From NCBI GenBank assembly GCA_027035765.1, contig JALVUD010000008.1, forward strand, positions 1 through 64,000: a DNA stretch of 64,000 nt, read 5' to 3'. Each line of letters opens with the position of its first letter. Within the stretch, counting starts at the first letter, position 1. A model generated the notes under the pieces. It ran no database searches. It worked only from the letters and a program-made list of their open reading frames with translations, and was not told the DNA's origin. The translations under genes were made by a program, and so were the position numbers. Positions 51,807 through 60,754 of the stretch are shown here, piece after piece. Source of the DNA: Campylobacteraceae bacterium. GTDB lineage: Bacteria > Campylobacterota > Campylobacteria > Campylobacterales > Sulfurovaceae.

Positions 51807-51836
51807 AGCGAAACATAACAAAATGAAAAGAGCCCG

Positions 51837-52613
51837 ATGCGCCTGAACAAATACATTTCACACAACACCCCCTACTCCCGACGGGAAGCCGATCGGCTTA
51901 TCAAAGAGGGCCTGGTCACGGTCAACCGACAGCCGATGAAAGATTTCTCCTACCGGGTACAGCCTGGGGATAAAGTGGCCGTCAAAGGACGGCTGGTAGA
52001 ACCCAGAAAACGGGGGGAGGTGACAATGGTCGTCTACAACAAACCCCGAGGGGTCCTGGTGACCAAAAAGGATGACCGGGGACGCACGACGATCTACCAT
52101 AAACTGCCCGGAAAATTCCGTCACTTCATCCCGGTGGGCCGGCTGGACTATGCCAGCGAAGGGCTGCTGCTGCTGACCGACAATCCGGAGGTCGCCGACG
52201 TGCTAATGCGCAGTCGGCTGCCACGCTCCTACAACATCAAGATCGACAAGCCCCTCACTGAAGAGATGCTCCGGGCCATGCGGGAGGGGCTGGTTCTGGA
52301 GGATGCCAGAGAGGGCGGCCACGAAGCCAGTGAGATTACCCGGATGGAGTTCGCCCCGTTTCAGGAGGTGACCGTGCGGGGGCAAAGCGGCAAATATACC
52401 AAACTGCGGGTCACGATCACCGAAGGGAAGAACCGGGAACTTCGACGCTTTTTCGGCCACTTCGGCGCCAAAGTCCTGGATCTGAAGCGGGTGGCCTTCG
52501 GCTGGGTCGAACTCAACAACCTGCCCGAGAATAAGACCCGCTACTTCACCCGCCAGGAGTACGAAACCCTGCACCAATTTCTGAAAGAGGAGCGCAAAAA
52601 TGACTCGCATTGA
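51837..52613 (+). CDS. rluB: RsuA/RluB-family rRNA pseudouridine synthase
   Basis: The 258-residue product has an S4 domain (about 1-55: MRLNKYISHNTPYSRREADR) and a catalytic domain with Asp in FIPVGRLDYASEGLLLLT and KLRVTITEGKNRELRRFF. This fits RluB/RsuA enzymes acting on rRNA; the exact target (U2605 for RluB) is inferred. ATG 51837 lies 30 bases after kdsD. It overlaps the YjbQ gene by 14 bases. Confidence 0.88.
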   Translation: MRLNKYISHNTPYSRREADRLIKEGLVTVNRQPMKDFSYRVQPGDKVAVKGRLVEPRKRGEVTMVVYNKPRGVLVTKKDDRGRTTIYHKLPGKFRHFIPVGRLDYASEGLLLLTDNPEVADVLMRSRLPRSYNIKIDKPLTEEMLRAMREGLVLEDAREGGHEASEITRMEFAPFQEVTVRGQSGKYTKLRVTITEGKNRELRRFFGHFGAKVLDLKRVAFGWVELNNLPENKTRYFTRQEYETLHQFLKEERKNDSH

Positions 52614-52995
52614 ACTCGACAGCAACTACAAGACCGAAATGATCGACATCACCGAGACTGTCGCCCATGAAGTGATGAAGCTGGGCATCCGGGATGGCCT
52701 TTGCACCGTTTTCACTCCCCACACCACCGCTTCCATCGTTCTGTTTGAAAAGACCGATCCCAAGCTTCGCCGGGACTTCCTCTCTTCGCTCAGCCGAATC
52801 GCTCCTGCCGATATGAACTATGAGAGCGAGGGGGACAACACCCCCGCCCATATCAAATCGACCCTCTGCGGCCCCCGCATCGTCGTCCCGGTCAAAGACG
52901 GGCAACTCTATCTGGGTGAGTGGCAGGCGATTTTCTTCTGCGAGTTCGACGGACCGCGGGAGAATCGGGAATATATCGTGCAGGTGATTCAGTGA
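52600..52995 (+). CDS. YjbQ-family protein
   Basis: The 131-residue product is the YjbQ (UPF0047) fold. Conserved residues include HTTASIVLFE and the C-terminal GEWQAIFFCEFDGPRENREY. Its members show weak thiamin-phosphate synthase activity; the real role is unclear. It starts inside the end of rluB. Confidence 0.85.
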   Translation: MTRIELDSNYKTEMIDITETVAHEVMKLGIRDGLCTVFTPHTTASIVLFEKTDPKLRRDFLSSLSRIAPADMNYESEGDNTPAHIKSTLCGPRIVVPVKDGQLYLGEWQAIFFCEFDGPRENREYIVQVIQ

Positions 52996-53134
52996 ACTTA
53001 GTCGCTGGTCATTAGTCATTGGGGGAACGTGCTATGTACTATGTGTTAAGTGCCAAGAGAGCTACTCTCCACCTCTTCTCCTACTCACACATTCAACACT
53101 CGGCACACCCTCCGAAAGCTCTCAAGGGGACATT
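52996..53134. repeat. Reiterated intergenic spacer before rarA
   Basis: The spacer holds GGTCATTAGTCATTGG and TGTACTATGTGTTAAGTGCC words, similar to the 45037-45302 element and to 60552-60575. AAGGGG at its end serves rarA. No gene is seen. Confidence 0.5.
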
Positions 53135-54325
53135 TTGCTCTCGCTCGCTCTGAAATATCGCCCCAAAACCCTTGAAGAAATGGTGGGGCAGGAGCATCTG
53201 CTCGCACCCGACGCGCCCTTCCGCAAACTGGTGGAGGCAGACACCCTGCCCCACTCGCTGCTTTTTGGCCCTCCCGGCTGCGGCAAAACCACCCTGGCCA
53301 GGATCCTGGCTACCAAACTGGGACGCCCTTTTCACGAGTTCAACGCCACGACCCTCAAGATCGACGAACTACGCAAGCTCTTCCGGGACTACGCCAACGC
53401 CTTGCAGAAGCCACTGGTCTTCATCGACGAGGTCCACCGCCTCAGCAAGACCCAGCAGGAGGTGCTGCTGCCCTATATGGAGGAGCAACGGGCCCTGATC
53501 GTCGGTGCCTCCACCCAAAACCCCTACTACGCCCTCACCGCCGCCATCCGCTCCCGCAGCCATCTCTTCGAGCTCAAAGCGATCGACGAGCTCGCGATGC
53601 AGCGGATGCTCGAGGGGGTTCTCGAAGCGGAAGCAATCGAAATCGAACCGGAAGCGGCCGACTATCTCATCCACTCAAGCAGCGGGGATCTAAGGGCGAT
53701 GCTGGGGCTCCTGGAGAGTGCCGCCGCGGTAGAGCGTCCGGTGGGCCTGGAGACCCTGCGCTCCCTGCGCCCCCAGGCGATCCGGGCTGGCTCCGCCGAG
53801 GCCGACAGCCACTACGATCTGGCGTCGGCGATGATCAAGAGCATCCGGGGCAGCGATGTGGATGCGGGGCTTTACTGGCTGGCGCGGCTCATCGAAGGGG
53901 GTGAACCGCCCGAGTTTCTCGCCCGACGCCTGGCGATCCTGGCTGCCGAAGATATCGGCAACGCCAACCCCCACGCCCTGAACCTGGCTGCCTCTACCCT
54001 CACCATCGTGGAGCATATCGGCTATCCCGAAGCCCGCATCCCTCTGTCCCAGCTGGTGATCTATCTCGCCTCCTCCCCCAAATCCAATCATGCCTACGAA
54101 GCGATCAATCGGGCCCAGAAGGCGATACGGGAAGGGGATCTGCTGCCGGTGCCGGAGCATATCAAAACCCACAGCAAAAGCTACCGCTATCCCCACAGCT
54201 ACGGCGGCTGGGTTGCACAGGAGTATCTGCCGGAGCCCCGGAGTTTCTACACTGGCGGATCGATCGGGTATGAAAAGAGACTTGCCGAGTGGCTGGAAAA
54301 GATCAAAAACAAAGAAGAGGAATAG
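53135..54325 (+). CDS. rarA: Replication-associated recombination protein A (RarA/MgsA)
   Basis: This AAA+ ATPase acts at stalled replication forks. The 396-residue product starts at TTG 53135 after AAGGGGACAT. Walker A is FGPPGCGKTTLA, Walker B is VFIDEVHRL, sensor 1 is VGASTQNP, and the arginine finger region has LRAMLGLL. The C-terminal tetramer domain has HSYGGWVAQEYLPE. It is followed by a gene in the opposite direction. Confidence 0.95.
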   Translation: MLSLALKYRPKTLEEMVGQEHLLAPDAPFRKLVEADTLPHSLLFGPPGCGKTTLARILATKLGRPFHEFNATTLKIDELRKLFRDYANALQKPLVFIDEVHRLSKTQQEVLLPYMEEQRALIVGASTQNPYYALTAAIRSRSHLFELKAIDELAMQRMLEGVLEAEAIEIEPEAADYLIHSSSGDLRAMLGLLESAAAVERPVGLETLRSLRPQAIRAGSAEADSHYDLASAMIKSIRGSDVDAGLYWLARLIEGGEPPEFLARRLAILAAEDIGNANPHALNLAASTLTIVEHIGYPEARIPLSQLVIYLASSPKSNHAYEAINRAQKAIREGDLLPVPEHIKTHSKSYRYPHSYGGWVAQEYLPEPRSFYTGGSIGYEKRLAEWLEKIKNKEEE

Positions 54326-54329
54326 ACGC

Positions 54330-54743
54330 TTAGAGGTTTTTGAGCATCTCCTTGGCTTTGTCGGAATCGATCGTACCTCCAAGATATTGGCTCTCCACCT
54401 CATCGAGTCTTTTGAGCAGATAGCGCCGGAACGGGCCGTCATCCACCTGGGTGTTGATCGTCCCTTTCATCAACTCGAATTGAGGGAAAAGATCCAACAC
54501 TTCTCTCATTACCGGACTCTCTTTCCAGACTTCCCTGGCTTTGGCGATCGGTGTGTTACCGAAGACCAGTACCGGGTATCCCGCTGCATCTTTTTTGTAA
54601 TATTTGGCAAACTCCTTTGCCTTTTTCGCATCTTTGCTGAGCTGTGTCGTCGGATCGTCCTCTTCGACCTGTCCGACAAAATTGAAGACGAAATAGGCGA
54701 AAAGTCCCCCGATTATCGCGAGGATAACAAATCCTTTGAACAT
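54330..54743 (-). CDS. Single-pass membrane protein of unknown function
   Basis: ATG 54743 follows AAGGAAGAAA and gives 137 residues; the upstream start at 54788 is unsupported. One N-terminal helix (FKGFVILAIIGGLFAYFVFN) is followed by a charged periplasmic or cytoplasmic part of about 110 residues with EESPVMREVL-like helices and the C-terminal TIDSDKAKEMLKNL. It converges on rarA and diverges from the HerA-like gene. No family recognised. Confidence 0.65.
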   Translation of the reverse strand: MFKGFVILAIIGGLFAYFVFNFVGQVEEDDPTTQLSKDAKKAKEFAKYYKKDAAGYPVLVFGNTPIAKAREVWKESPVMREVLDLFPQFELMKGTINTQVDDGPFRRYLLKRLDEVESQYLGGTIDSDKAKEMLKNL

Positions 54744-54897
54744 TTTCTTCCTTTTATCTAACTTTTTACAGAGAATTATCGCTATCATCTATTATAGCAG
54801 ACCAGAATCGGATCTCCGAAAAGCGAGAAGATGATCTCAAGTTATCTTCTGCATAAAGAGTATAAAATAGACGAAAATCCATTCAAAAGGGGGAGAA

Positions 54898-57240
54898 ATG
54901 GGAGAGAAGGCGATCTACGAAAAAGCGGGGCTCTTCTATCTGGGGAAGGATGTCGATCCTCAGACGATGGAACCCACGGAGCTGCTGACACTGCTCAAAA
55001 ACAAAAACTTCACCACTCATGCCGCCATCATCGGAATGACCGGCAGCGGCAAAACCGGACTGGGGATCGATCTGCTGGAAGAGGCGGCCATCGACAACAT
55101 CCCCTCCATCGTCATCGATCCCAAGGGAGATATGGGGGATCTCTGCCTGACCGATCCGCAGTTCCGTCCCGAGAGTTTCCTCCCCTGGGTCGAAGAGGAA
55201 GCCAAAGCCAAGGGCGTCGACCCGATGGAGTATGCCGCCAAAACCGCCAAAACCTGGAAAGAGGGGATCGAGGGCTGGGGGCAGGATAGCGATCGTGTCG
55301 CCCGCTTCCAACAGGTCCCCAAGACGATCTACACCCCGGGGAGCCGGGCCGGTATCCCGATCAATCTGATGAGCTCGCTGCAGGTGCCTCCCGAGGCGAT
55401 CCTCTCCGACGGAGACAATCTCGCTGCCTATCTCAAAAGCACCGTCAGCGGACTCCTGGCTCTGCTGGATATCGAGGCCGATCCTCTGGAATCCAAAGAG
55501 TACATTCTTCTGGCCCAGATCATCAGCCACGCCTGGAGCAACGGAGAGGATCTCAATCTCGAAAAGCTTATCGGCCAGATCGTTACTCCGCCCTTCAAGA
55601 AGGTCGGGGTCCTTCCCCTGGAGAGTTTCTACCCCGAAAAGGAGCGCTTCCGCTTCGCCACCCGCTTCAACAGCGTCATCGCCTCGCCCGGCTTCCTCAA
55701 CTGGCTTAGCGGTGAGAGCCTCGATATCCAGAAGCTGCTCTACGACGAGGAGGGGAGGGCGAAGATCTCCATCTTTACCATCGCCCACCTCAGTGACGAG
55801 GAGCGGATGTTTTTCGTCACCCTGCTGCTCAACAAATATATCGCCTGGATGCGGATGCAAAGCGGCTCCTCCCGGCTGCGCAACCTCCTCTATATGGACG
55901 AAATCTACGGCTTCTTCCCTCCGGTCAAGAACCCGCCCTCCAAAGAGCCGATGATCACCCTGCTCAAACAGGCACGGGCCTACGGAACCGGGATCGTCCT
56001 CAGCACTCAAAACCCTGTCGACCTGGACTACAAAGGGCTCTCCAATATCGGCACCTGGTTCATCGGACGGCTTCAGACCCGCCAGGATATCGAACGGGTC
56101 ATCGACGGGCTGGGAGGCAAAGCCGACGAGCAGATCAGTCGGGAAGAGATCGCCCGGACCCTGGCCAACCTCCCCAAACGAACCTTCTTCCTCAAAAGCG
56201 CCCATCTGGAGGGGATCCGACTCTTCGTCACCCGCTGGGTCATGAGCTACCTCAAAGGCCCGCTGACCAAAGAGGAGATCTCAGGACTCATGGCAGACAG
56301 GAAACAACCGGAATCCTCCGATGCCATCGCTTCCCGGAGCGAAAGCACTGACGGATACGGCAGTGCACCGGTCCTGGAGGCCTCCATCCCCCAGCATTAC
56401 GAACCCGATCCCTCCGGGACCCATCGCTACCGTCCCTGGCTGGCCGCCCGCTGCAATATCGAATATCATGACCAACGGCGGGGTATTGACCAGGGCGTGA
56501 CAGAAACCGACTGGCTGGAACTGGATCCGGGTATGAACGGACCCGAGTGGGAAGGGCGCCAGGTGGAGGATCGCCCCTTCGATCGCTGGCCGGTCAAACC
56601 CCCGACCGACGCCAGTTTTGCGCCACTACCCGGCTTTGTCAGCCGGGATTCGGGCCTGCGAAAAAGTGCGGCCGCCTTGAAAGATCTCCTTTACCAAAAC
56701 GAACGACTCTCTCTCTTTCGCTGCCGCAAACTTCGTCTGGAATCCACACCGGGTGAGAGCGAATCCGACTTCATGGTCCGGGTCCGAGAGAAACTGAACG
56801 AACTCAAAGAAGCGGAGATCGAAAAGCTGCAGGAACGGTACGGTGCCAAAGAGGCCCGCCTTCAAGATCAGCTCAAACGGGCCCAAGATCGGGTTGACAA
56901 GGAAAAAACCGATCAGACCAGTTCCCTCATCAGCGTGGGGGCCTCCATCCTCGGAGCCCTCTTTGGAGGACGCGGTCCTTCCGCCAGCAAAATCGGCACG
57001 GTCATCAACCGCAGTGGTCGGGTTCTGAAAGAACGGGGCGATCTGAGCCGGGCCCAGGAGCGGGTCGAAGCGGTCCGGGAGAAGCTCGAAGCGCTCGCCG
57101 ATGAACTGGAAGAGAAGATCGACGCCATCGATGCCAAATATTCACTGGAGAACTATCCGATCGAGACTTTCGCTCTGCGGCCGAAAAAGAGCGATATCCA
57201 TATCGAAGAGATCACCCTGGTCTGGCGTCCGGAGCTTTGA
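54898..57240 (+). CDS. HerA/DUF87-like ATP-binding protein
   Basis: The 780-residue protein has Walker A GMTGSGKTGL at 46-55, then IDPKGDMGDL, a Walker B near 338-346 (LLYMDEIYGF) and QARAYGTGIVLSTQNPVDLD, the conserved HerA/VirD4 region. The C-terminal third is helical and Lys/Glu-rich (about 600-770) around a glycine-rich hydrophobic patch, LISVGASILGALFGGRG. HerA partners such as NurA are absent. ATG 54898 follows GGGGGAG. Its biological role is not known; a DNA-translocase or envelope function is possible. Confidence 0.75.
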   Translation: MGEKAIYEKAGLFYLGKDVDPQTMEPTELLTLLKNKNFTTHAAIIGMTGSGKTGLGIDLLEEAAIDNIPSIVIDPKGDMGDLCLTDPQFRPESFLPWVEEEAKAKGVDPMEYAAKTAKTWKEGIEGWGQDSDRVARFQQVPKTIYTPGSRAGIPINLMSSLQVPPEAILSDGDNLAAYLKSTVSGLLALLDIEADPLESKEYILLAQIISHAWSNGEDLNLEKLIGQIVTPPFKKVGVLPLESFYPEKERFRFATRFNSVIASPGFLNWLSGESLDIQKLLYDEEGRAKISIFTIAHLSDEERMFFVTLLLNKYIAWMRMQSGSSRLRNLLYMDEIYGFFPPVKNPPSKEPMITLLKQARAYGTGIVLSTQNPVDLDYKGLSNIGTWFIGRLQTRQDIERVIDGLGGKADEQISREEIARTLANLPKRTFFLKSAHLEGIRLFVTRWVMSYLKGPLTKEEISGLMADRKQPESSDAIASRSESTDGYGSAPVLEASIPQHYEPDPSGTHRYRPWLAARCNIEYHDQRRGIDQGVTETDWLELDPGMNGPEWEGRQVEDRPFDRWPVKPPTDASFAPLPGFVSRDSGLRKSAAALKDLLYQNERLSLFRCRKLRLESTPGESESDFMVRVREKLNELKEAEIEKLQERYGAKEARLQDQLKRAQDRVDKEKTDQTSSLISVGASILGALFGGRGPSASKIGTVINRSGRVLKERGDLSRAQERVEAVREKLEALADELEEKIDAIDAKYSLENYPIETFALRPKKSDIHIEEITLVWRPEL

Positions 57241-57338
57241 GACCTTCCGATCCAGCCTGAATTAAAGAGAGTTGGGTATAATACCGTCCCATTTTCTATC
57301 TCTATATAGAGAATATATATCTTTATGAAAGGACCGTC

Positions 57339-57530
57339 ATGCCGAAGATGAAAAGCGTCAAGGGCGCCGTCAAACGCTTCAAGGTCAAGAAGAGCGGCAA
57401 GATCAAACGCGGCACCGCGTTTCGCAGCCACATTCTGACCAAAGTGGACGGCAAGCATCACCGCCAGATGCGCAAAGCCAAATACGTCGACAAGGCCGAT
57501 GCCAAGAACATCAAAGAGATGATCGCCTAA
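57339..57530 (+). CDS. rpmI: 50S ribosomal protein L35
   Basis: The 63-residue L35 begins [20 protein letters not shown] and has [20 protein letters not shown]. infC, its usual upstream neighbour, is not here. GAAAGGACCGTC precedes it, and TATAAT near 57275 may be its promoter. Confidence 0.96.
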   Translation: MPKMKSVKGAVKRFKVKKSGKIKRGTAFRSHILTKVDGKHHRQMRKAKYVDKADAKNIKEMIA

Positions 57531-57539
57531 GGGCGATCG

Positions 57540-57610
57540 GTTATGCTCCCCCGATCAGGGGCAAGTTCGGACAGAGAGAATGTCCGACACCTGACTTTTC
57601 AAAAGAAAAT
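57540..57610 (+). promoter_or_regulatory. Structured spacer between rpmI and rplT
   Basis: Two hairpins are visible: GATCGG / CCGATC near 57534-57556 and TCGGACA / TGTCCGA near 57568-57588. In other bacteria L20 represses its own messenger through structures in this region; that role is inferred here. Confidence 0.4.
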
Positions 57611-57630
57611 CAAGGTAAAGGAAAGCACCT

Positions 57631-57987
57631 ATGAGAGTCAAAAACGGAATGACCCGCCATCGGCGGCACAAGAAACTCCTGAAGCAGGCCCGCGGTTTCT
57701 ACAGCGGACGCCGCAAACATTTCAGAAAGGCCAAAGAGCAGCTCGAGCGCTCTCTGGTCTATGCCTATAGAGATAGAAGACAGCGCAAGCGCGATTTCCG
57801 CAAGCTCTGGATCATCCGGATCAACGCGGCCGCCCGCCTGAACGACATGAACTATTCCCGCTTCATGCACGGCCTGAAACTGGCCGGCGTCGAGCTGGAC
57901 CGCAAGATCCTGGCCGATATGGCCATGAACAATCCCGCCGCTTTCACCCAGCTGGCGGAAACCTCCAAAGCCGCACTGGCAAAATAA
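57631..57987 (+). CDS. rplT: 50S ribosomal protein L20
   Basis: The 118-residue L20 begins [20 protein letters not shown], a basic extended tail, then [20 protein letters not shown]. It is an early 50S assembly protein. GGTAAAGG precedes it. A GC-rich stem in the gap to the convergent lipoprotein gene may end transcription. Confidence 0.97.
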   Translation: MRVKNGMTRHRRHKKLLKQARGFYSGRRKHFRKAKEQLERSLVYAYRDRRQRKRDFRKLWIIRINAAARLNDMNYSRFMHGLKLAGVELDRKILADMAMNNPAAFTQLAETSKAALAK

Positions 57988-58010
57988 CGCCGTTTCCCCT
58001 CTCTCTGCCG

Positions 58011-58502
58011 TCAGGGCAGGGGAGCCAGGGAACGGTTCAACTCCTCCCCAAATATTCTCACCGCATCGATCCATTCCTGCATGAAGTGGCGTGTTCTGTT
58101 CAGATCGATCTCCACCCTGTCCGGTGATACACGAATACCCAGATCTGCCCCCCGCGGCGCCTGTTTGCCGGCCTTTTGGGTCCCCTGACGGATTCCCCTC
58201 TCCAGTTGACGGCCCAAGGCATCCAGATAGGCTTTGGCCCGGCGCGTATCGATGATGATCCGTCCCGGTTCCACCTCCACCCCCATCTTTTTCAAACCGG
58301 AGGAGCCCGGAGAGGGAGAGGCCAGTTGCAGGTTACGGGATTGCGATACAGCCGGAGAAGAAGAGGGTAGGGCAGCCGGCGATGCCTTCGGCAGGATCAG
58401 ATGAGGGCGGGAGACATCCGTCGTGTTCCGGTCGTTCTGTTCCCCGCCACAGCCGCTCAAGAGCACTCCGCATATCAGAATTGTCACTATCTTGCCTTGC
58501 AT
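58011..58502 (-). CDS. Putative lipoprotein
   Basis: The 163-residue product has a lipobox LLSGCGG with Cys18. A Pro/Ser-rich linker (about 38-70: LPKASPAALPSSSPAVSQS) leads to a C-terminal domain with VEVEPGRIIIDTRRAKAYLD and GIRVSPDRVEIDLNRTRHFM, two related strands that suggest an internal repeat. Family not recognised. It converges on rplT. Confidence 0.65.
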   Translation of the reverse strand: MQGKIVTILICGVLLSGCGGEQNDRNTTDVSRPHLILPKASPAALPSSSPAVSQSRNLQLASPSPGSSGLKKMGVEVEPGRIIIDTRRAKAYLDALGRQLERGIRQGTQKAGKQAPRGADLGIRVSPDRVEIDLNRTRHFMQEWIDAVRIFGEELNRSLAPLP

Positions 58503-58569
58503 ACCGACTCCTTTTCATACCTACCATTATAGCCTCCCGATAGCTCCGCCTGTCTACAAGAGGTTAACA

Positions 58570-58596
58570 AACGATTTGCAGATCGTTATTTTTTCC
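58570..58596 (+). terminator. Rho-independent terminator-like hairpin
   Basis: AACGAT-TTGCAG-ATCGTT is followed by ATTTTTTCCC, a proper terminator in the plus direction. No plus-strand gene ends near it, so it may stop read-through from rplT or an unseen transcript. Confidence 0.45.
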
Positions 58597-58638
58597 CTGA
58601 TATAGTTCCATCCATACCAAAAGCATGCATTCCGATTC

Positions 58639-58692
58639 TCCTGTTTCTCCAAAGCCATGGCAACAGACAAAAGACAAGCTAAAGAAACAGGA
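58639..58692. repeat. 10-bp inverted repeat with 34-base loop
   Basis: TCCTGTTTCT (58639-58648) and AGAAACAGGA (58683-58692) are perfectly complementary. They lie upstream of the LysM gene, in a 297-base gap (58503-58799) that contains no gene apart from the terminator-like hairpin. A promoter TTGTAG-N18-TATACT follows and should serve the LysM gene. Confidence 0.6.
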
Positions 58693-58799
58693 TTGATTTG
58701 TAGTCTAAGTAAAAACTATGTTATACTTGAATTATGATATTTTTTAGTATTGAACGATCATCGTTTCACGAAAGACATGCGGACAAAGGAACGAACCTT

Positions 58800-60551
58800 A
58801 TGATACGTACCCTCTTGACTCTTTTTATTGTGTTGGCGACGGTGCCTTCGCTGCTTTCAGCCAGCCGGACCCCCTCCCATATGGCCAATGAAAAGGGGAA
58901 AACCTACACGATCCGGAGCGGGGATTCCCTCTCAACCATCGCCCACCGGTATCACGTCACGATCCAAGCTCTACGCCAGGCCAACGATCTGGGAAAGCAG
59001 AGTATGATCCATCCCGGACAGAAGCTCAGAATTCCTTCTGCCAAAACAAACAACTCGACAAAGACCTCTCTGGGCAAGAGCAGCAAGAAGCCGACACAGA
59101 ATCTTGCCAAAAAGGGCGCTAAAACCGTATCGAAGAAAACGGCTTCCAAAAAATCGTCCGTGAAAAAGACTTCCCGGACCTACAAAGTCCAGGCCGGAGA
59201 TACACTTTCCGGCATCGCCCATGCACACGGCATCTCCACCCGGGAACTCCTCCAGGCCAACGGTCTCAAAGCCGATTCGATGATCCGTGTCGGGCAGACA
59301 CTCAGCCTTCCCGGCAAAGCTCCGAAAACCGAAAAAGGCAATAAAAAAATCGCAAAAACCAAAACCGGGAAAAACAAAGCAACCAGAACTTCCAAGAAGT
59401 CGGACAAATCCGCAAAAGGCGTTCCCGATCTTTACGAAGTGCAGTCAGGAGATACCCTCTTCTCCATCGCCCGAAAGTACCATACCCCACTCAAGGACCT
59501 GATGAGCCTCAACAAGATCGCACCGACCGATGTGATCCATCCCGGACAAAAGCTCAAAATCCCCGGTGTCACCTATCGTGCCGCCGCTTCCAAAACCAAA
59601 ACCGAAAAAATGGCGAAAAAGAAGAGCCCCAAAGCCTCGAAATCGGTGATCTATACCGTCAAGCACGGTGACTCTCTCTGGGGCATCGCCCACAAAAACA
59701 AGGTCTCCATCGCGACGATCCGCAAACTCAACAAGCTCAAGCAGGGACAGCCCTTGCGCAGCGGCATGAAACTTGTCCTCAAAGAGGGCAAGAAACCTCA
59801 AACAGCAACCCCCGCCAAAAAAAAGGGAAAAGCTCGAATCTACACCGTCAAGAAGGGGGACACCCTCTGGGGAATTGCTCGCAAGAACAAAACCACCGTC
59901 GCCAAACTGCGTGAACTCAACAAAATGGACAAAAAGGCGGTGATCCATCGCGGGATGAATCTGACCGTCGGGTACACGGAGGCTCCTCAAACCCGGCTGG
60001 CCAAAAAGAGTAAAAAAAGTGCGAACAAAATCGCTGCCAAAAAGAGCAGCAGGGGAAAAACCCGGATGGCCCGTACAAGCAAAGTCAAAACACGCCGCAG
60101 CAAAGCTGACCGCCGCATCCACGATGCACTGGCCGCTCTCAATGCCAAAGGGAGCAGCCACGGGTCACGAGGGGGGGACTACAACGTCATTCGGATAGCC
60201 AAGCGCTATCTCGGCCGCCGTTATGTCTGGGGAGCCGAAGGGCCCAGTACTTTCGACTGTTCCGGGTTTACGCAATATGTTATGCGTAAATCCAAAGGGG
60301 TCCGTATTCCGAGAGTTTCACGAAAGCAGGCCTACTACGGCAAATATGTGAGCCGACGCAATCTCAAACCGGGTGATTTGATTTTCTTCGATACCTCCCA
60401 TCGTCGGAGAGGCTATGTCAACCATGTGGGGATCTACATCGGCAACAACAAATTCATCCACGCCAGCTCTGCGCGTCATCGGGTGGTCATCACCAGCCTC
60501 AACCGTCCCTTCTACCGGGCACGTTTCAAATGGGGGCGGCGAATCAACTGA
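58800..60551 (+). CDS. LysM-NlpC/P60 peptidoglycan endopeptidase
   Basis: From ATG 58800 (after AAAGGAACG) the product has 583 residues. A signal peptide (MIRTLLTLFIVLATVPSLLSAS) is followed by five LysM repeats (YTIRSGDSLSTIAHRYHVT, YKVQAGDTLSGIAHAHGIST, YEVQSGDTLFSIARKYHTPL, YTVKHGDSLWGIAHKNKVSI, YTVKKGDTLWGIARKNKTTV). They are joined by Lys/Thr-rich linkers. The C-terminal NlpC/P60 domain has the catalytic Cys in TFDCSGFTQYV and His in VNHVGIYIGNNKFIHAS. It would bind and cut cell-wall peptides between D-Glu and DAP. A hairpin follows its stop. Confidence 0.92.
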   Translation: MIRTLLTLFIVLATVPSLLSASRTPSHMANEKGKTYTIRSGDSLSTIAHRYHVTIQALRQANDLGKQSMIHPGQKLRIPSAKTNNSTKTSLGKSSKKPTQNLAKKGAKTVSKKTASKKSSVKKTSRTYKVQAGDTLSGIAHAHGISTRELLQANGLKADSMIRVGQTLSLPGKAPKTEKGNKKIAKTKTGKNKATRTSKKSDKSAKGVPDLYEVQSGDTLFSIARKYHTPLKDLMSLNKIAPTDVIHPGQKLKIPGVTYRAAASKTKTEKMAKKKSPKASKSVIYTVKHGDSLWGIAHKNKVSIATIRKLNKLKQGQPLRSGMKLVLKEGKKPQTATPAKKKGKARIYTVKKGDTLWGIARKNKTTVAKLRELNKMDKKAVIHRGMNLTVGYTEAPQTRLAKKSKKSANKIAAKKSSRGKTRMARTSKVKTRRSKADRRIHDALAALNAKGSSHGSRGGDYNVIRIAKRYLGRRYVWGAEGPSTFDCSGFTQYVMRKSKGVRIPRVSRKQAYYGKYVSRRNLKPGDLIFFDTSHRRRGYVNHVGIYIGNNKFIHASSARHRVVITSLNRPFYRARFKWGRRIN

Positions 60552-60579
60552 GTCAATGCCAAGTGCTGAGTTTGACATC

Positions 60580-60599
60580 ACTTGACATATCTGTCAAGT
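60580..60599 (+). terminator. Terminator hairpin after the LysM gene
   Basis: ACTTGACA / TGTCAAGT with a TATC loop is followed by CTTTTCCCC. The stem matches the hairpin after argJ (4130-4148) in seven of eight pairs. Confidence 0.65.
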
Positions 60600-60754
60600 C
60601 TTTTCCCCACTGCTCTTCTTTTCTTCTTCTTCATCCATTTGTTCCATATTTTACCCGGGATCACAGGCATTGTGCTGTCATAAGCTCTTTGTCCTTCCTC
60701 CTATTCGGATGAAGGAGGAGAGCAGTAAATCATGTGGAGGAAAGGAGAAGAAGC

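Noticed and set aside
54883-56205. 440-codon minus-strand frame opposite the HerA-like gene
   Set aside because: The composition (many Gly/Asp/Phe runs) is typical of an antisense shadow; the plus frame has Walker motifs.
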